A DNA stretch of 5,583 nucleotides, from the NCBI GenBank assembly GCA_937930585.1, contig CALHCA010000138.1, positions 1-5,583 on the forward strand. Reading direction: 5' to 3'. Position numbers and translations under genes: made by a program. The notes beneath the pieces were generated by a model that was given only the letters and a program-made list of their open reading frames with translations, had not been told where the DNA came from and did no database searches. Shown piece by piece: positions 1-5,145 of the stretch. Within the stretch, counting starts at the first letter, position 1. Every line of letters starts with the position of its first letter. This stretch comes from an uncultured bacterium (GTDB lineage: Bacteria > Patescibacteriota > Saccharimonadia > Saccharimonadales > Saccharimonadaceae).

Positions 1-34
1 GTTAATCCTGAGCCAGGATCAAACTCTCCATAAA
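1..34 (-). rRNA. rrs: 16S ribosomal RNA, 5' end only
   Basis: Read on the minus strand, this is the conserved 16S start: TTTATGGAGAGTTTGATCC followed by TGGCTCAGGATTAAC. It is the universal 27F primer site and runs off the window at position 1. The mature 5' end is placed near 34 by analogy with Gram-positive 16S, which starts UUUAU-(C)GGAGAG; processing cannot be read from sequence, so the boundary is uncertain by a few bases. GATTAAC occurs in several phyla and does not identify the organism alone. The gene has its own promoter and a boxA-like leader element just upstream. Confidence 0.96.
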
Positions 35-39
35 AAAGA

Positions 40-56
40 ATTATCAAATTGATAAT
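40..56 (-). other. Short palindrome abutting the 16S 5' end
   Basis: ATTATCAAATTGATAAT is a 17-nt perfect palindrome around one central base; as RNA it would form a 6-bp stem with a 5-nt loop. It lies 6 nt upstream of the likely mature 16S end in the rRNA leader. It could be a processing or folding element, but it is very AT-rich and may mean little. Confidence 0.35.
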
Positions 57-89
57 CTACAAAATAGACTGACGATAAATTTGCACAAT

Positions 90-106
90 TAAATTGTTAA
101 AGTGTT
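90..106 (-). promoter_or_regulatory. boxA-like antitermination element of the rRNA leader
   Basis: The minus strand reads ACACTTTAACAATTTA, which contains CTTTAACAATTTA, the same 13 bases as the E. coli rrn leader boxA (known from the literature as TGCTCTTTAACAATTTA). In E. coli, boxA recruits NusB/NusE to keep RNA polymerase on the untranslated rRNA operon. Its place between promoter and 16S is right for that role. An overlapping AT-rich palindrome (84-97) could add a small hairpin. Confidence 0.6.
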
Positions 107-148
107 CGCTAAACTCCGTTTTTTACTCCATTTGTTTAACGCTATACT

Positions 149-177
149 ATTTTACCTAATTTTTTTTATAATGTCAA
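149..177 (-). promoter_or_regulatory. 16S rRNA operon promoter
   Basis: The minus strand carries a perfect -35 TTGACA (172-177), a 17-nt spacer and a -10 TAAAAT (149-154). This predicts transcription starting near 142, about 108 nt upstream of the mature 16S. Immediately upstream (178-210) the minus strand has repeated A-tracts (AAAAAACTTTAAAAAAG), which resemble an UP element, the alpha-subunit contact usual at strong rRNA promoters. No other strong promoter is seen closer to 16S. Confidence 0.8.
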
Positions 178-208
178 CAGTTTTTTGGGACTTTTTTAAA
201 GTTTTTTC

Positions 209-240
209 AAAAAATAAAACCCCACATTTTTGCGAGGTTT
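209..240 (-). terminator. Rho-independent terminator of the 114-aa gene
   Basis: On the minus strand AAACCTCGC pairs with GTGGGGTTT through a short A-rich loop: 9 bp, including two G·U pairs, followed by TTTATTTTTT. It lies about 25 nt past the stop of the 265-609 gene and shields the 16S promoter from read-through. The wobble pairs form only in minus-strand RNA, which supports this orientation. Confidence 0.85.
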
Positions 241-264
241 AAGGATTTTTTCGAAATACAAAAA

Positions 265-609
265 TTATTCAAGAAAAGTCAAGCTACGATATCCGATAAA
301 ACCACCATCTTCACCATATGCACATTGACAAACTAACAATAAATCAGAAATTGTCCGGCCCTCAGCTCTTGCAGCATGCACAATATTAAGATTTACAATA
401 TAGAATATACCAACCTTAAAGGGCGGTAAATCTCTTATTTTAATAGATTTAACCTTTGTGATTGGAACTCCTCCAAGTGTCCCATTTCTAGAAATTTTAA
501 TCTCCATTTCAGGATTGCGTTTTGGCTCAATATTTAATATAGTCACATTGTTTTCATCTACAATGTTAATTGGATGCTGCGTAAGATTAAAGATTTCAAT
601 ATTGGTCAT
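265..609 (-). CDS. Small 'NLTPH-type' protein of unknown function, phage/plasmid-associated family
   Basis: This gene encodes a 114-aa protein. ATG at 609 is preceded by a full SD GGAGGT (617-622) at 7-nt spacing, so the start is firm. Residues 8-16 (NLTQHPINI) match the N-terminal NLTPH-x-I signature that I recall from many small phage, plasmid and gut-bacterial hypothetical proteins. The later pattern also follows that type: I-x-P near 27-29, GGVPITKVKS around 46-55, LPPFKVGIFYIVNLNIVHAA around 61-80, and a closing GG-FIGYRSLTF. No enzymatic motif, membrane segment or signal peptide is visible. The reaction or partner of this family is unknown to me. It has its own terminator and a large upstream hairpin, and lies wedged between lysS and the 16S promoter. 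It has no TTCGAA word, unlike lysS. Horizontal acquisition is an inference. Confidence 0.88.
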   Translation of the reverse strand: MTNIEIFNLTQHPINIVDENNVTILNIEPKRNPEMEIKISRNGTLGGVPITKVKSIKIRDLPPFKVGIFYIVNLNIVHAARAEGRTISDLLLVCQCAYGEDGGFIGYRSLTFLE

Positions 610-633
610 TACTATGACCTCCTTTTTCTATTT

Positions 634-689
634 TTTGCTTTTAAGCGCCGAATCCATAATTTTTTATAGACTCAGCGCCAAAAAGCAAA
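634..689 (-). promoter_or_regulatory. Long imperfect hairpin upstream of the 114-aa gene
   Basis: On the minus strand the 5' arm (TTTGCTTTT, TG, then GCGCTGAGTCTATAA) pairs with the 3' arm (TTATGGATTCGGCGC, TT, then AAAAGCAAA) around a 4-nt AAAA loop. The result is about 25 bp interrupted by one T×T mismatch. Four pairs are G·U on the minus strand; on the plus strand the same sites are A×C mismatches, so the structure is kept for minus-strand RNA. The 3' side is followed by A-rich sequence, so it is not a terminator; it ends 24 nt before the ATG and close to the SD. It may be a cis-regulatory leader, an RNase III site or a small RNA. A possible -10 (TATAAA, minus strand) lies in one arm but lacks a good -35. 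Confidence 0.7.
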
Positions 690-722
690 TTTCAAAAGAG
701 TTTTTTAGCTTTCGAAAAATAA

Positions 723-763
723 AATGTACGAATTAGAACTTTTGAAAGCTCAATCCGTACATT
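723..763 (-). terminator. Rho-independent terminator of lysS
   Basis: The minus strand has AATGTACG…CGTACATT as an 8-bp perfect outer stem. It continues inward through GATT/AATT and GAGCTT/AAGTTC with one bulged T and a TCAA loop. TTATTTTT follows the stem. It starts 33 nt past the lysS stop. The G·U pairs again suit minus-strand RNA. A few T's on the other side (ATTATTTT) could give weak termination in the plus direction too. Confidence 0.85.
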
Positions 764-796
764 ATTTTAACATATTTCTTAAAAAAAGCCAATATA

Positions 797-2308
797 CTAG
801 AGATTTAACTCTGGGTAGATATCTTTCGTAATTTCTGAAATTTCATGCTTTAATTGCGGGAAAGGTACACCTTCGCGTGCGGTAACACCTTCGAAAATCC
901 AAAATACTCGCTCAGAATATCCCATTCCACAAGCCGGTGGCATTCCATATTCTAGCATCTCAACATAATCAATATCAAGCATCATCGCTTCATCATCACC
1001 ATTATCTCGCATTTTTTGCTGCTCAACAAAACGATTCAACTGATCAATCGGGTCGTTCAACTCACTAAATAAATTACACAACTCTGAACCAGCAATCACA
1101 ACTTGTGCTCGCTGTGTCATTTCTGGTCGATCAGTGTGAGTTTTTGCAAGTGGTGAAATAAATGTTGGCGTGTTAACTAACCAAATTGGCCCAACAACAT
1201 CTTTTCGAATATTTTTCCATAATTTATCAATTCCGCGAGCTTTATTTTCAGTCTGTTCAACTTCTAAATTATTAGCTTTTAAGGCAGCTTTAACGTCTTC
1301 AAGCGAACAAGTGTAAGGGTTTAAACCATATCTCTTCTCAATAGTTTCAGCATAATCCCACTCTTCCCACTTTTTCGAAAGATCAACATCAAAATCACCA
1401 AGCTTGAATTGCAAGGTTCCAAAAGTTTGCTCCAGAACATATTTAAACATTTCTTCTTGGAATTTCAAACCATCTCGCCAATCCCAGTAAGCTGCATACC
1501 ATTCCATCGCAATATGTTCAGGCAAATGTTCATCTGAATAATTCTCATTTCGAAAACGTGGGCCAAGATCATAAACTTTTTCAAAACCAGCGCCAAGTAA
1601 ACGCTTTAACGGCAACTCATGGCTAATTCGAAGATAAAATTGGGCGTTATCGAGCGCATCCATATGCGTTACGAATGGATTAGCATCAGCCCCACCAGTT
1701 GTATGCTCAAGAACAGGAATATTAATTTCGAAGAAGCCTCTTGCATTCAAAAAATCACGTGTCGCTTGCCAAAACTTCGAACGACGTACAAAACGATCAC
1801 GCACCTCAATATTTACATTCATATCAACATAACGCCTTCGAAAACGCTCTTCCTTATTCGTGAAGCCGTCTTGTTCAGTTGGCATCGGGCGAAGAGATTT
1901 AGAAAGAAGCTTTAGCTCTTGTGTTTCAACTGAAATTTCACCAGTTTTCGAACGAATCACTTTTCCGTTCGCCTGAACAAAATCGCCAACATCAAGTAAA
2001 TTCAGATCTTTCAAACCAATTAAATTCTGCTCTTTCGAGGTTTCAGCTAGATTTTGAGCCGTGATAAAAAGCTGAATTTTCCCTGAAAAATCCCGCAAAA
2101 CAATAAAAGCAAGTTTTCCAAATTTGCGAATTCCAGCGATTCGCCCAGCAATTTTCACTTCTTGACCTTCCATTTTTTCAAAATTATTCACAATCTCGCC
2201 AGCCATCGCCGTTCGTTCGGTTTCGGCAGGATATGGATTTAGTCCAAGATTTTTAATTTCTTCTAATTTTCTCAATCGCTCTTCGCGTAGTTCTTTCATT
2301 GTAGCCAT
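797..2308 (-). CDS. lysS: Lysyl-tRNA synthetase, class II
   Basis: Cytoplasmic enzyme that charges tRNA-Lys with lysine using ATP; 503 aa from this start, a normal bacterial class II length. N-terminal helix with GLNPYP (22-27), then the anticodon-binding OB fold (about 50-140: KIAGRIAGIRKFGKLAFIVL, GDFVQANGKVIRSKTGE), then LLSKSLRPMP and RFRRRYVDM. Motif 1 region lies near 174-215 (FFEINIPVLE…GGADANPFVTH). Motif 2 has PRFRNE (250-255) with H-PE and MEWYAAY. FSELNDPIDQ (414-423), GDDEA and LEYGMPP are typical LysRS blocks. Motif 3 reads GMGYSER (461-467), with the ATP-binding Arg kept but unlike the usual GLGIGIDR. An in-frame ATG at 2329 lies inside the promoter's -10 region and should not be transcribed. 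ATG 2308 (or 2299) is preferred: no SD is present and the leader is about 5 nt. Stop is TAG, followed by a terminator. Confidence 0.95.
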   Translation of the reverse strand: MATMKELREERLRKLEEIKNLGLNPYPAETERTAMAGEIVNNFEKMEGQEVKIAGRIAGIRKFGKLAFIVLRDFSGKIQLFITAQNLAETSKEQNLIGLKDLNLLDVGDFVQANGKVIRSKTGEISVETQELKLLSKSLRPMPTEQDGFTNKEERFRRRYVDMNVNIEVRDRFVRRSKFWQATRDFLNARGFFEINIPVLEHTTGGADANPFVTHMDALDNAQFYLRISHELPLKRLLGAGFEKVYDLGPRFRNENYSDEHLPEHIAMEWYAAYWDWRDGLKFQEEMFKYVLEQTFGTLQFKLGDFDVDLSKKWEEWDYAETIEKRYGLNPYTCSLEDVKAALKANNLEVEQTENKARGIDKLWKNIRKDVVGPIWLVNTPTFISPLAKTHTDRPEMTQRAQVVIAGSELCNLFSELNDPIDQLNRFVEQQKMRDNGDDEAMMLDIDYVEMLEYGMPPACGMGYSERVFWIFEGVTAREGVPFPQLKHEISEITKDIYPELNL

Positions 2309-2319
2309 AATTAACTCAT

Positions 2320-2348
2320 ATTTTAGCATATTTTCGATTTTTTTTCAA
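2320..2348 (-). promoter_or_regulatory. lysS promoter (extended -10)
   Basis: The minus strand has -35 TTGAAA (2343-2348), a 17-nt spacer and -10 TAAAAT (2320-2325), preceded by TGC, an extended -10. The predicted start of transcription is near 2313, only about 5 nt before ATG 2308. It is divergent from the plus-strand promoter at 2365-2393, with just 16 bp between the two -35 boxes. Confidence 0.7.
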
Positions 2349-2364
2349 TTTTTTAAAAAAGAAC

Positions 2365-2393
2365 TTGACTTTTTTATTTTTTAGTGATATTAT
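2365..2393 (+). promoter_or_regulatory. Promoter of the 39-aa gene
   Basis: -35 TTGACT (2365-2370), 17-nt spacer, -10 TATTAT (2388-2393) preceded by TGA, an extended -10. Transcription would start near 2400, so the mRNA begins with the short hairpin at 2403-2414. Nearly the same promoter and leader recur at 2598-2663. Confidence 0.8.
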
Positions 2394-2402
2394 ATAAAAA
2401 CC

Positions 2403-2414
2403 AGTCCACGGACT
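2403..2414 (+). promoter_or_regulatory. 5'-end leader hairpin of the 39-aa gene
   Basis: AGTC-CACG-GACT forms a 4-bp stem with a 4-nt loop within a few bases of the predicted mRNA 5' end. It is followed by TTAAAATCAGGAGG, which carries the SD. The second cassette has a different hairpin sequence at the same place (2640-2651) followed by TTAAAATTGGAGG, so the position and the tail are kept while the stem changes. It may stabilise the 5' end or affect access to the SD. Confidence 0.5.
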
Positions 2415-2434
2415 TAAAATCAGGAGGAATGCCA

Positions 2435-2554
2435 ATGGCAAGTTCTTTACAATTTTCTAACGATCTTACAACAAATTCTTCTCCAAAAGAAGTTCAAATT
2501 AAAAAACCGGAGCCGGGTGAGGGCTCTAAATTTGAACACTGGCCAGATCATTGA
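2435..2554 (+). CDS. 39-aa peptide of unknown function
   Basis: A short gene of 39 codons plus TGA. SD AGGAGG (2422-2427) stands 7 nt before ATG 2435; an in-frame ATG at 2429 is only 1 nt from the SD and is unlikely to be used. The product starts MASSLQFSNDLTTNSS, has a charged, proline-bearing middle (KKPEPGEG) and ends FEHWPDH. It is hydrophilic, with no membrane segment or signal peptide, Cys-free, and probably mostly disordered. I do not recognise it. A private extended -10 promoter, leader hairpin, strong SD and perfect terminator argue that it is a real expressed gene despite its size. It is divergent from lysS, and its terminator T-tract runs into the promoter of the next gene. A modified-peptide precursor is conceivable, but no maturation gene is visible. 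Confidence 0.8.
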   Translation: MASSLQFSNDLTTNSSPKEVQIKKPEPGEGSKFEHWPDH

Positions 2555-2569
2555 TCGTTAAAAACTTTA

Positions 2570-2599
2570 CCCTCGAAAATTTTCGAGGGCTTTTTATTT
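2570..2599 (+). terminator. Rho-independent terminator after the 39-aa gene
   Basis: CCCTCGAAAA/TTTTCGAGGG is a perfect 20-nt inverted repeat (2570-2589), followed by C and TTTTTATTT. It starts 15 nt after the TGA. The end of its T-tract overlaps the first bases of the next promoter's -35 (2598-2603). Confidence 0.92.
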
Positions 2600-2626
2600 G
2601 ACTTTATTTATTTTTTATGTTATTAT
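2598..2626 (+). promoter_or_regulatory. Promoter of the 90-aa gene
   Basis: -35 TTGACT (2598-2603), 17-nt spacer, -10 TATTAT (2621-2626) preceded by TGT, an extended -10. The hexamers, spacer length and T-rich spacer are the same as in the promoter at 2365-2393. Predicted transcription start is near 2633. Confidence 0.82.
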
Positions 2627-2639
2627 AGTGAAATCCTAT

Positions 2640-2651
2640 AGCCGAAAGGCT
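2640..2651 (+). promoter_or_regulatory. 5'-end leader hairpin of the 90-aa gene (GAAA tetraloop)
   Basis: AGCC-GAAA-GGCT forms a 4-bp stem closed by a stable GNRA-type loop about 7 nt from the predicted mRNA start. TTAAAATTGGAGG follows. It holds the same position as the AGTC-CACG-GACT hairpin of the 39-aa gene leader. Confidence 0.55.
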
Positions 2652-2669
2652 TAAAATTGGAGGCACCTT

Positions 2670-2942
2670 ATGTCTATGTTCCTTAAACATGACTCTGTTC
2701 AGGTTTTGCTCAGCAAAGATTCAAGAGGTAACTCTTGCATAACTTTTGCTAAGATAAAAGAAGTTCTACCTGAAGAAAGATGTGTTATAGTTCACCAGGT
2801 AAAAACTTTTTGCGGAAAATACCCGCTTAAAGCTCCACAAGGAGCAGAAATTGTAATGGAAGGCTCAAAAATTCCATTCAAGAGAATTTTAAAAAGTAGC
2901 GAACAGGAAATATTAGCTTTGCAAAATCGCTATCGACAATAA
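2670..2942 (+). CDS. 90-aa basic soluble protein of unknown function
   Basis: ATG 2670 has SD GGAGG (2659-2663) with 6-nt spacing; an in-frame ATG two codons later is less well placed. The protein is lysine-rich, without a signal peptide or a helix long enough to cross a membrane. Alternating hydrophobic stretches suggest a small beta-rich fold: SVQVLLS near 9-15, SCITFAKIKEVL near 22-33, CVIVHQVKTF near 38-47, AEIVMEG near 59-65. A helical, basic tail follows (SEQEILALQNRYRQ). Three Cys residues (23, 38, 48) form no recognisable metal motif. I do not recognise a family. Its promoter and leader closely resemble those of the 39-aa gene just upstream, so the two may be co-expressed although a terminator separates them. 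It converges on the phosphorylase gene and shares a terminator with it. Confidence 0.85.
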   Translation: MSMFLKHDSVQVLLSKDSRGNSCITFAKIKEVLPEERCVIVHQVKTFCGKYPLKAPQGAEIVMEGSKIPFKRILKSSEQEILALQNRYRQ

Positions 2943-2948
2943 AAAGAC

Positions 2949-2972
2949 AAAACCCGCATCTTCGCGGGTTTT
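2949..2972. terminator. Bidirectional terminator between convergent genes
   Basis: AAAACCCGC/GCGGGTTTT is a 9-bp perfect stem with a 6-nt ATCTTC loop. Plus-strand RNA ends in TTTTAAAATT, minus-strand RNA in TTTTGTCTTTTT. It lies 6 nt after the 90-aa gene stop and 7 nt after the phosphorylase stop, so it can serve both. Confidence 0.9.
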
Positions 2973-2979
2973 AAAATTA

Positions 2980-4734
2980 TTATTTTCCAAAAATAAGTCG
3001 CAAATAATCTTTCATCATTCGAGAGCCAGAGACCACAGGAACATAACCTTTTAGCTGTTTTCGAATTTGTTTCTCAAGCAAATAATCATCTTTAAAAATC
3101 TGCCCAGCGCGATTCATTTGAAGATACAAAGACTTTAATTCATCATTATAATTTGCACCACTAACTTCTAAGCATGGTGCTGGTGAAATATCTGCAACGC
3201 CACCATCAGCTGTTGAAATTAGTATTTTAAGATTTGCTAGATCTTTCATAAATGAAGTTCCACAAGCTTCCAACCCCACAATTGGCACATTTATCGAAAC
3301 ATCTGAGCCAACAGCCAAAGCCAGGCCTAGTTCTTCATCATAATCTTGAATAAAATGAACTCTCTCACGCAAAAAATCATCAGACTCAATTTTCGAAAGT
3401 ACAGAGTTTAAAGTAGCTCTCATCTCGGTATCACCTTGGTGAACTTTTCCTGCCAAAATATAATGGGCATTATTTTCTCGCAAAATTCGGCGGAACTCTT
3501 CCATATTTTCGAAAGGCATCCAAGGTCGTTTATAAGATACAAATCGCCGCTTAAAATCAAAAAGCATCGCATTTTCAGGGATTTGCACCACATGACCATA
3601 TTGATCTTTTCTATGAGCTAAAATCTGGTTTAGTTTTCTTCGACCAATCTTTCGAAAATCTCGAATATCTTTTGCACTAATTTTTGCTAAATTTTCTTTA
3701 TAATTCTCTGTTGGCAAGTCAAATTTATCAAAAATATCTTTATTTCGAAAATCTTCTAAAATCTCAGGCAAAACCCAAGTTGACAAATCAATTCCATTTG
3801 TTACGGCTTTAAACTTAACCTTATCACCGTTGATATCATGATAATCTGCAACATTTGCGTGAAGCCGCGAAACACCATTTTTTGCTTCAGCGAGTTCAAT
3901 CGTAAGCGTTGAAAGCTTCAGCCTATCATTTCGAAAAAGCCCAAAAATCCAGGTTTTCAGTGCCGAAGATTCGATGTTTGGCATTACAATTCGGTTAAAT
4001 TGGTCAAAAGAGAATTCGCTTTCCGCTGCCTGAACTAAAGTGTGATTTGTGTAAAGTGTGTGTTTTCGAACATAAACAATCGCCTCATAAAGATTCATTC
4101 CGTTTCGAACAAGCTCATCAAGCCGAGCAACGGCTGCAAAAATCGTGGCGGTTTCATTCAGTTGAATGACTGAAGGTTTTAGCCCAACCATCTTCAGCGC
4201 TTTATAACCACCAAAACCAAGTGAAACTTCTTGGTAAAGCCTGTGATCGCCAGAGCCATCTCCAGCATAAAGCTCACCAAAATTACTCTCGCCCATTGTC
4301 AAAAACCGTGTTGAGCCAAGAATTTTTTGAAAAATATTTAGGCGTGTTGGTGGCATATTTTCAGTGTAAATTTCAACATCATCAAGATATTCAAAACCAA
4401 ACTCCTCGGGGTTTACTGAAATAAATTCCTCTCGTTGATCAAGATTATGGATTGATTGGTGAAGCTCTCTTCGGTAAAACGGCGTTACGCAAACAAATGG
4501 GATTTCAAGCTTTTCAGCCACTCGCCGAGTATCAGCCGCCAAAACGCCCAAGCCACCACCACCTTTAATGCCATTGCTTTTGTCATAAACTTCCATCGTA
4601 AAATAAACATAAGGGCGTTCGGGCGATAATTTTTTAGTTAAATTTGCACGCTCAATCGCCTCATAGAATTCACTTACATCTTCAATATTTTGGCCAACTC
4701 GCCGTCGGTTGATCTTTTCGAAATAATTTTCCAC
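2980..4734 (-). CDS. Compact alpha-glucan (glycogen/maltodextrin) phosphorylase, GT35
   Basis: PLP-dependent enzyme that would release glucose-1-phosphate from the non-reducing ends of alpha-1,4-glucans in the cytoplasm. In 584-aa numbering the family blocks appear in order: YFTMEV (44-49), GGLGVLAAD (60-68), VIQLNET (189-195), YTNHT (228-232), NGVSRLH (286-292), VTNGIDLSTWV (311-321), RRFVSYKR (396-403), AGKVHQGD (428-435), QDYDEELG (463-470), and EACGTSFMK (489-497), whose Lys497 aligns with the PLP lysine. At 584 aa it is shorter than usual (about 700-850), mostly at the ends. The family His in LN(D/E)xxH is replaced (LNETA). Start: the frame opens at TTG 4776, but promoter elements cover that site. 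GTG 4734 with SD AAGGA (4741-4745) at 6-nt spacing fits better; GTG 4737 is the alternative. No glycogen-pathway neighbour is present. Glucan substrate is inferred from family. Confidence 0.88.
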   Translation of the reverse strand: MENYFEKINRRRVGQNIEDVSEFYEAIERANLTKKLSPERPYVYFTMEVYDKSNGIKGGGGLGVLAADTRRVAEKLEIPFVCVTPFYRRELHQSIHNLDQREEFISVNPEEFGFEYLDDVEIYTENMPPTRLNIFQKILGSTRFLTMGESNFGELYAGDGSGDHRLYQEVSLGFGGYKALKMVGLKPSVIQLNETATIFAAVARLDELVRNGMNLYEAIVYVRKHTLYTNHTLVQAAESEFSFDQFNRIVMPNIESSALKTWIFGLFRNDRLKLSTLTIELAEAKNGVSRLHANVADYHDINGDKVKFKAVTNGIDLSTWVLPEILEDFRNKDIFDKFDLPTENYKENLAKISAKDIRDFRKIGRRKLNQILAHRKDQYGHVVQIPENAMLFDFKRRFVSYKRPWMPFENMEEFRRILRENNAHYILAGKVHQGDTEMRATLNSVLSKIESDDFLRERVHFIQDYDEELGLALAVGSDVSINVPIVGLEACGTSFMKDLANLKILISTADGGVADISPAPCLEVSGANYNDELKSLYLQMNRAGQIFKDDYLLEKQIRKQLKGYVPVVSGSRMMKDYLRLIFGK

Positions 4735-4776
4735 CACTTTTCCTTTTAAATTATTCTTATGTTTATATTCTACCAA

Positions 4777-4806
4777 ATTTTACTTTTTTTCGCAAATTAT
4801 TGACAA
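4777..4806 (-). promoter_or_regulatory. Probable promoter of the phosphorylase gene
   Basis: The minus strand has -35 TTGTCA (4801-4806), an 18-nt spacer and -10 TAAAAT (4777-4782). A second candidate -10 (TAGAAT, 4767-4772, preceded by TGG) lies just downstream. Either places transcription start inside or past the TTG at 4776. Its -35 occupies almost the same bases as the -35 of the plus-strand promoter at 4800-4828. Confidence 0.55.
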
Positions 4807-4828
4807 ATATTTTTTAATGTTGTATAAT
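4800..4828 (+). promoter_or_regulatory. Consensus promoter of the paralogous membrane-protein pair
   Basis: -35 TTGACA (4800-4805), 17-nt spacer, -10 TATAAT (4823-4828): both hexamers are perfect sigma70/sigmaA consensus at ideal spacing. Transcription would start near 4835, giving a leader of about 24 nt. This excludes the in-frame ATG at 4817, which lies inside the promoter. Confidence 0.88.
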
Positions 4829-4858
4829 TTTAAGCATTCTAAATTAGGAGGTACATTT

Positions 4859-5104
4859 ATGACATATTACGATCGCTCAAAAGATGGTGAAGGCTTTGGA
4901 GGTTGCATATTAGCTATTGCCCTCTTCTTTGCAATATTGTTATTAACGTTTCTATTCGGAAAATCAACAGCTTCGAAAAAGGAAATTATAGTCGAAAATA
5001 GCAATCTTACTAGCTATGTAGAAGCTGCTGAAAAATTAAAGTTAAGCTATGAGATAAAAAATTCTGGAGATAAGAAAAAAATAATTATTTCTTTCTCAGA
5101 ATAA
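4859..5104 (+). CDS. Small single-helix membrane protein, paralogue 1
   Basis: 81 aa. ATG 4859 follows SD AGGAGGT (4846-4852) at 6-nt spacing. A polar, glycine-bearing start (MTYYDRSKDGEGFGG) leads into one membrane helix (about 15-34: CILAIALFFAILLLTFLF), then a basic GKSTASKKE linker and a hydrophilic domain of about 40 residues, predicted helix-strand-strand (NLTSYVEAAEKLK, LSYEIKNSG, KKIIISF). That domain matches the end of the next protein: L-x-x-Y-(V/I)-(E/D), then L-x-(L/I)-x-Y-x-(I/L)-K-x-SGD and a final I-x-I. Topology is ambiguous because charges flank both sides; the Cys after GG is not in a convincing lipobox. Function unknown. It forms a two-gene operon with its paralogue, divergent from the phosphorylase. 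Confidence 0.85.
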   Translation: MTYYDRSKDGEGFGGCILAIALFFAILLLTFLFGKSTASKKEIIVENSNLTSYVEAAEKLKLSYEIKNSGDKKKIIISFSE

Positions 5105-5145
5105 CTCATTTCGGAAGTCAGCTTATTCTATTCGGAGGTACATTT

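Noticed and set aside
458..736. Open frame on the plus strand antisense to the 114-aa gene
   Set aside because: No SD or promoter; it lies opposite a gene with clear signals and runs through the hairpin at 634-689 into the lysS terminator.
1619..1915. Open frame on the plus strand within lysS
   Set aside because: Antisense shadow of a well-conserved synthetase; no start signals.
2435..2554. 39-aa gene as a precursor of a modified (RiPP-type) peptide
   Set aside because: No leader/core signature is recognised and no maturase, protease or transporter is in the window; kept only as a possibility.
3436..4424. Two short plus-strand frames inside the phosphorylase gene (3436-3621 and 4221-4424)
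   Set aside because: Antisense shadows of conserved GT35 blocks; no SD or promoter.
4735..4776. TTG 4776 as the phosphorylase start
   Set aside because: It overlaps the predicted -10 regions and has no SD; GTG 4734 or 4737 follows an AAGGA.
4817..4858. Upstream in-frame ATG extending the first membrane paralogue by 14 residues
   Set aside because: This ATG lies inside the promoter between -35 and -10, before the predicted transcript start; ATG 4859 has the SD.
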